64,000 nucleotides of DNA, from the NCBI GenBank assembly GCA_020736575.1, contig JAGPYM010000012.1, forward strand, positions 806,001-870,000, given 5' to 3'. This stretch comes from Thelonectria olida (lineage: Eukaryota > Ascomycota > Sordariomycetes > Hypocreales > Nectriaceae). The notes beneath the pieces were generated by a model. The model saw only the letters and a list, made by a program, of their open reading frames with translations. It searched no databases and was not told the DNA's origin. A program made the translations under genes and the position numbers. Shown here in pieces: positions 58,651 through 64,000 of the stretch. The first letter of the stretch is position 1. Every line of letters starts with the position of its first letter.

Positions 58651-59303
58651 AATGTTGGCGGTATTGGACGAGAAATTACGTCGTGACCTATTGGTTAGAT
58701 GTGAAAGGGAGTATCTAAGGATTTGGACGTACAGTGGGAATATGGCAAAAAATACGTCATGTCCAAACGAAAGAAGCAGACTCTTATCTGCCTCTAGGAC
58801 TTGAGAAGGAGGAAGCGCATAGTTGATGAACTGCGGAGAGGTCAAGGAGACCCACACGAAGCGGCTGGTTGTCAATCAATCAATCTTTTGATGTTAAGCG
58901 TTCTTATCTGTAGGGGTCGCGGCTTCTTTCATATGAGAAGCCATACATCTGATTATGCAATTGAATTTTTTTGATTTCATATCATTACAGGCCTGATTTA
59001 CATTGGTATCGTCAAACGCACAAAAAACCCCTCCACCTGATGTTCTCGCTGATGCTGTTGGTCTTGTATAAGACCTGCTATTTCGCCCCCATTATATTGT
59101 CTTTGTTGTAGATGCAGTTGACACATTTTCGCATGATCCTTTTCCCGCGCAGCGAAGTCTGAAGAGATGAAATGAGAAACCCAACCAACCCAAAGAGAAG
59201 GAAGAAAAATGAAACGGTCTCGCTGAAGAAGGAAAAGAGGAAGAAGAAGAAGAAGAAGAAGACGAAGAAAAGAACAATGCTATCGTCATGAGTTCATGTC
59301 CGT
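58651..59303. other. Intergenic, tail-to-tail, with a GAA microsatellite
   Basis: About 650 bp between the stop codons of the CaM kinase and the minus-strand conserved protein. A run of GAA/AAG repeats occupies 59240-59262, in the probable 3' UTR of the minus-strand gene. No other feature is seen. Confidence 0.55.
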
Positions 59304-60481
59304 TCATGAATAAATGTCCGCCATGGCGTTCTCTCGCAGCTCTTGGTACCGCGACGCATCAAACCGTCGTCGTTGCCACCCTCCCGCGCGCAGCCTCTCG
59401 ATCCGCGCCTGCAGCTCCAACGACCGTCGCTCGTCGTCCCCGAGGCCCAGGTTCGTCGGCGTCGGCGGCGCAGGCTTGGATATCGCAGCCAGGTCGGCCT
59501 CGACAAACGACATGTGGCGCGTGATTTGGCTCTGCAGCGCCACGAGCAGCGCGGAGAAGCGGCGCGCAGAGCCTTCCGTGTCGCTGTCTTCGGCTTCCGA
59601 GGTCGCGGGCGTCGTGTTGGGCGGGCCCGGCGGCGGAGACGGCATGGCGTCGAGGAGGTCTTGGAACGTGCTGCCGGCGAGCGGCGAGAGGCCAAGGGTG
59701 GGCGAGTCGGGACGCGATATCATCCTCGCCTGCTCGACGGACTGCTCGAAGGAGGCTGTGGACTGGCAGCTCGCGCGGCGGCGCTTCTTCTTCAGCTTGG
59801 CCGAGACGGCGAAGGCGTCTTCGATGGATGAGATGGAGGTTGCGCGGGAGCTGCTCTCCGAGTACAGCGAGGGCGTCCAGAGGCCAGATGCGCGGGCGCT
59901 GGTGGGCGAGTCGACGACGGCGCCGCACAGGGACCTGCGTTTGGCGGTGGTGTTGTTTGTGGCGGCGATGGCGGCTGCGGTGGTGATGAGCTGGGAAGCT
60001 TTGCCGTAGTGGTCTTTGGCCTGGTTGAGCAGGTTGAGGCGCTGGGGGGAGGCGTGGTGCAGGGCAAAGGCCATGGATTCTTGGGAGCTGGCGGCGTAGA
60101 AGTGAAGGTAGATGAGGTAGACGGGTTGGACGACGGTCTGTAGAGGGGAATTGTGTTAGATATGTGCAAGTTTCTTTCACTTCCTTGTGTTCGTGAGGGG
60201 GGGGGGGGGATGTGGTGAAGATGGCTGTGTGAGCGACTTACCTTGTCACGGAGACGACCCAAAATGTCATTGCAGCGAGCCACGCAGGGGCGGAACCGAC
60301 GACATGTGTAGTCTTTCTTAACGTCTGCAATGGCTTTTGACCATTCGGCTGAGGTGAATGGGAGGATGAAGAGGGAGGGCGGAAAGTTGGGAGTGAGTCG
60401 TCTTGAGGCCCTGGTTGATGAGGGAGATGGCGGCAGGGCCTTTGGAGTTGTTGAGGAGGTCGTCATTGCGAAGTAATCCAT
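59304..60481 (-). CDS. Conserved fungal protein of unknown function, 357 residues
   Basis: Exons 60481-60242 and 60137-59304 (104 bp intron) give 357 residues. The core across the splice joint, SAEWSKAIADVKKDYTCRRFRPC, NDILGRLRDKTVVQPVYLIYLHFYAA and LNLLNQAKDHYGKASQLI, is helical and TPR-like. It looks like a family seen widely in filamentous fungi, but I cannot name it. The middle is Ser-rich with a basic patch (KLKKKRRRAS), and the C-terminus has a coiled stretch ending RYQELRENAMADIYS. The start ATG has a good context (CATTCATGG). The intron contains a 13-G run. Confidence 0.82.
60197..60209. repeat. Homopolymer G run (13 G) inside an intron
   Basis: Thirteen consecutive G on the plus strand (C on the coding strand) inside the 104 bp intron of the minus-strand gene at 59304-60481. 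Such runs are prone to length error in sequencing. Confidence 0.9.
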
Positions 60482-62961
60482 GAATGTCTTCTTTCTTTCC
60501 TGGTCGTCTTTTCGGTTTCTTTGTTCTCTTTCTCTCTTTCTCTCTTTCTCTCTTTCACAATAGGATGAAGAACAATGTCCAAGTTCGGCTTTGTGTGTAT
60601 GCTGTCTAAAGATATTCCTGCCTGCCCTGACGACAACAACAACAACAAGGCTCTCGCGGGGGAATCGGTGGATAAAAGAGGCGTGTCGGCGAGTCGGAAT
60701 TCTCAATGTGCGTGGTGGCGTAGGATGGGGGAAACCTTGTGTCGCCAATATATCATGCGGATCGGTAAATCACTTTTGAGGCTTGCAAGGCGATCCAATG
60801 AGAGGGAGTGGTGTCGTGAGACAAGGAAGTTTATATCGGGTGAGATGTCTCCAGAAGGAGTTGAGGCCAAGTGAGACAGTGATAGGTTTCAATAATGGGG
60901 AAATGAGAGACACGAGACGAGGCGTCGTGAGTGGGAAGGATGGATGGACGGATGACGGGTGGCAGACGATGAACGATGAGAGAGTAGCAGTAGATGTATG
61001 AGAATAATGAACCGCAACCTGCACTGCAATAGGCTTCGGTCGAATCGCAAAACCAGGGTATCCTATCCGGAAGCGGTTGAAGATGGCGCCATTGAGATTC
61101 GAGATTGATTGAGGGGGTCTTGTCAGATGCAATTGTTTCGTTTGCAGTATCCCCTGATGTGCTCTTCCCTAGTCAATCGTCGCAAGCCTTTTCCGTTTCC
61201 TGATTCGCTTCTCTTCTTCAATGCCACAAAACGCCACTGCCCATCAAGAATTCCAACGCGAGGAGCGGCCGAGAGAGTTTCGAACAGATCGTTGGGAAGA
61301 TCCCCAAAGCGGCCACCCCCCTCGAAAAGGCCGCTTTCCCTCGTGGTGTGTGGCGGGCTGGAATGTTGGTGGTGTAAGTGGGTGTGTGTGGTCTGGAGGT
61401 GGAGGGTGGTATTGGAGGTTGAGGTTGTATCAGACAATGCACGCAACGCTCGTGCAACAACAAAAGAAGAGCTCAACACAAATCCAACATGTGCAATCTT
61501 CATAAATATTCATGTCCTCAAAGGGAACAGTCGCCTTCTTATTCCAACCATTCATCCAAGGGGACGGGAGAGAGGGGAACGAGCGCGCACTAGTCATGCC
61601 TCGTCCAGGGGCACTCACCTCACCTCTTGACAAGAGCCCAGGCCAGGCCAACCACGACGAAGCCGTGAAAAATCAGTCACAGTTTTCCCTTTACAAAGCA
61701 AATAACCACCTCGCCCTACTTGCCCGCGCCTTACGTCCACAAACCGGAACCATCGCCCAGCCCCTCCGCGTGGGACACTCAGCGGGGGTGTCTTGGGTCT
61801 CACTTGTCTTGGGCGCCCACCATGAAAGAAACCGGCGATGCGGACTCGACTAACGCAACTAGTTTCCCACGCACACGGGTCCTGTTTTTTCTTCTCTTTC
61901 TTTGCTTTTTTCTTGCTCCTAGTTTTCACCTTGCGCCTTTCCCTCGGAATCGGAGGGAGGAGGAAACTATGCAAGAAGACGGGGGGTTCGCTAACAACAG
62001 ACGAAAAGGAAAAAAAAAAAGCAAAAAAATGACACCTACATAAACCCGTCTCACAGAATAGCGGTGGGGGAAAGGAACCGAGAGAACCGCGGCAGGGCGG
62101 TCTCTTGGAAACAAGTCAAATCCCCCATCCCAGACTGATGAGACGCTCGCCAACCTTCTGTCGTTTCGTTCTTCCCGCTCAAGCGACGAGCCATCGCCTC
62201 AGTCGCGCGAAGCGCCCTCAGACGGCAGTTGACTGAAAGCCATGACCACATGGTGATCGCTGTCTGTCGTCGTCTCTGGGGCCGCAACGCCGTAAGGATC
62301 TTCTTCCCGGCCACCGATGTAACGCTCCTCCTCCATGATGCTCCATCCAGGTCTCCCTTCGGACCGTTCCTGACGAGGCTGGTGAGGGCGTCAGTGCTTC
62401 TCACGGCGCTTCAAACGGCTGGAGCTCACAGGCAGTCCTCCATCTGACTCCACGGGGGACTCAGGACTCAGGAGGACTCATGCGGTATTCATGTCGAGCC
62501 AACGTCCCAGGAAAAGAGGTCGGTGTCTGTTCACCTTCAAAACATCCTTCAAAAGTACCAATAATTCTATTCCGTCCAACAGCCCATGCATCATAGCTGT
62601 ATATCCGTACTTCGTATATCCCAGCAAAACTCTTCTAACCGAGACACTATCACACATTTTCTCCCACGGTTGCTTCACCATCATGATCCACTATGGCTAG
62701 CCTCCGGGAAACAGCTCGGAAACGCTAGGTTAGCGCCCGTCGGTTCGGGCAGCATACACGTCCGCCGAACAGAACCAGGTGCCGCAAAAGCTAACATGAC
62801 CACCTCCGGATTCTGTAACGTGACCAACCCGCCGTCACCGCTGCTCGGCAGTCTCTCCGTCATCTCAATCGTGCCGGCGCTTGTTCATTCACCGTACGTA
62901 ACAGGTAGCGAATGCCGTCTCGTTATGTATGGTCCATCGTTTTTCTTTATTTTGGTATCGT
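60482..62961. other. Intergenic region, about 2.5 kb
   Basis: Lies between two minus-strand genes, so it holds the promoter of the conserved protein (left side) and the 3' flank of the histidyl-tRNA synthetase (right side). A TCTCTTTC microsatellite at 60524-60556 lies about 40 bp upstream of the conserved protein's start. Short frames lack recognisable features. No gene is seen. Confidence 0.55.
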
Positions 62962-64000
62962 CTATGTCGAAGGATTTACTGGAGTTGCCTCCTCGGTAGG
63001 AGTCTTCTCCTCAACAGGCGCTTCCGTGGGAGTCTTCTCCTCAGCGGAGGCCTTCTCGGTAGCAGCAGCTGCGTCACCTGTCTCAGCCTCGTCACCCTTG
63101 ATTCCATGAACAACTCGTAGGCCCTCGGCCTGCCGGGTCATCTCATCCAACTCGCGTTTGCGTTGGAGGCGCACTTTGACCTCCTTAGCCATGTCCTTGA
63201 GATCCACAAGGATACCCTCTTTCTCGGGGTGACCTTCTTGCAGTCCCATCTCCTTGATTTTGACCTTGCCCGCAGCCACCTCATCGTCGCCCAGGAAGAT
63301 GGCGAATGGAACACCGTTGGCTTCGGCAGCTTTGAACTGCTGAGGCACCTTGGGCTTGACCTTATAAAGAAACTCGGCCTAGATTAAAAAAGTCAGAAAT
63401 GAAAACGATCGACGTCGCTTAATGCAAAGTCATCCACATACCTTGATACCAGCCTCCCACAACTTGGCACAGACCGACATGCGCTCTTTCAAAAAGCCGG
63501 ACTTGCCAAACGCCATGACATAGACGTCAACCTCGTTATTTCTAACGGTAGCCGCACTCTTGTCTGCCGCTAGGCGGGCTTTTGTGATGGAAAAGATTCG
63601 ATCCACTCCGAAAGAGATACCAACACAAGGGATCTGGTTCTTTCCGGAGAACATGCCGACTAGATTGTCGTAACGGCCACCAGCCGCAACACTACCAACA
63701 CCGACTGTGGGGTCATCAGACCGATCATCGTCTTCGGCACCCTTCTTGCCCTTCTTCTTAGCGGGCTTAGGAGCGGCCTCGCCCTCCTTACCGGGTGTCA
63801 CCTTAGGAGCGGAACCCTCTGTCACAACTTCGTAGATGAGTCCTGTGTAGTAATCGAGTCCTCGAGCCAAGCTAAGATCAAATGACACTCGGTCCAGAGC
63901 ACCAAACGCCTCAAGGTAGTCGAAGAGAAGGGCGATATCATCCATGCCCTGTTTCATGGAAGCGTTGGAGGCCAACTTCTCGTCACCTCGGAGCTTCTCC
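62962..64000 (-). CDS. HTS1: Histidyl-tRNA synthetase, C-terminal part
   Basis: The 5' end runs off the window's right edge. Visible exons are 64000-63442 and 63378-62962 (63 bp intron). The HisRS-specific motif [14 protein letters not shown] and class II motif 3 ([10 protein letters not shown]) are present, with [12 protein letters not shown] between them, followed by the anticodon-binding domain ([30 protein letters not shown]). The insert between YTG and GGRYD carries a Lys/Gly-rich loop ([15 protein letters not shown]). The C-terminus adds an acidic repeat tail ([19 protein letters not shown]). One such gene usually supplies both the cytosolic and mitochondrial enzymes by alternative starts, but the start is outside this window. 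Confidence 0.97.

Noticed and set aside
1..64000. tRNA, rRNA, CRISPR arrays and transposons
   Set aside because: Looked for TTCRANNC-like tRNA arms, clustered regular repeats, long terminal repeats and transposase motifs by eye; none was convincing. A tRNA or short element could still be missed without a search.

Overview
This is a gene-sparse stretch of a filamentous ascomycete chromosome. I place it in Pezizomycotina, probably Sordariomycetes and possibly Hypocreales; the order is a guess from the look of the MDM34, YAF9 and CaM-kinase proteins. The evidence is many short introns of 47-100 bp with GT..AG ends and CTRAC-like branch sites, long intergenic spaces, and families restricted to or expanded in filamentous fungi (HET-domain protein, NACHT STAND protein, LaeA-like methyltransferase, large-subunit secreted catalase, Ecl1-type zinc protein). 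I see no prokaryotic features, recognisable transposon or tRNA gene.

Left part (1-19171): the 3' end of a DRS2-type phospholipid flippase; an ECL1-family zinc protein on the minus strand with a very long upstream region; about 9.8 kb with no convincing gene but several microsatellites and an imperfect ~80-90 bp duplication; then a seven-exon NACHT STAND (NLR-like) gene whose C-terminal half is unusual, with hydrophobic blocks flanking a short repeat array.

Middle (19663-46045): mostly conserved housekeeping genes. In order they are a kelch-repeat membrane protein, an unrecognised 565-residue protein, splicing factor SYF2, a COQ11/NDUFA9-like SDR, the YEATS protein YAF9, ERMES subunit MDM34, IP5 2-kinase IPK1, an ENT nucleoside transporter and a secreted catalase. 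Neighbours are often tail-to-tail (SYF2/COQ11-like are 90 bp apart) or divergent from a shared promoter (COQ11-like/YAF9, 441 bp).

Right part (47999-64000): an accessory-looking block of an APH-fold kinase, a LaeA-like methyltransferase, a HET-domain protein with a long Arg-Asp-rich N-terminus, and an aldo-keto reductase. It is followed by conserved genes: a CaM kinase, a conserved fungal protein of unknown role, and the 3' end of histidyl-tRNA synthetase.

Exon boundaries were worked out by eye from reading-frame continuity, splice consensus and expected family sequence. Every complete multi-exon model sums to a multiple of three. No search was run, so family names rest on recognised motifs. 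The two most unusual genes are the NACHT protein (14933-19171) and the HET protein (51000-53663).
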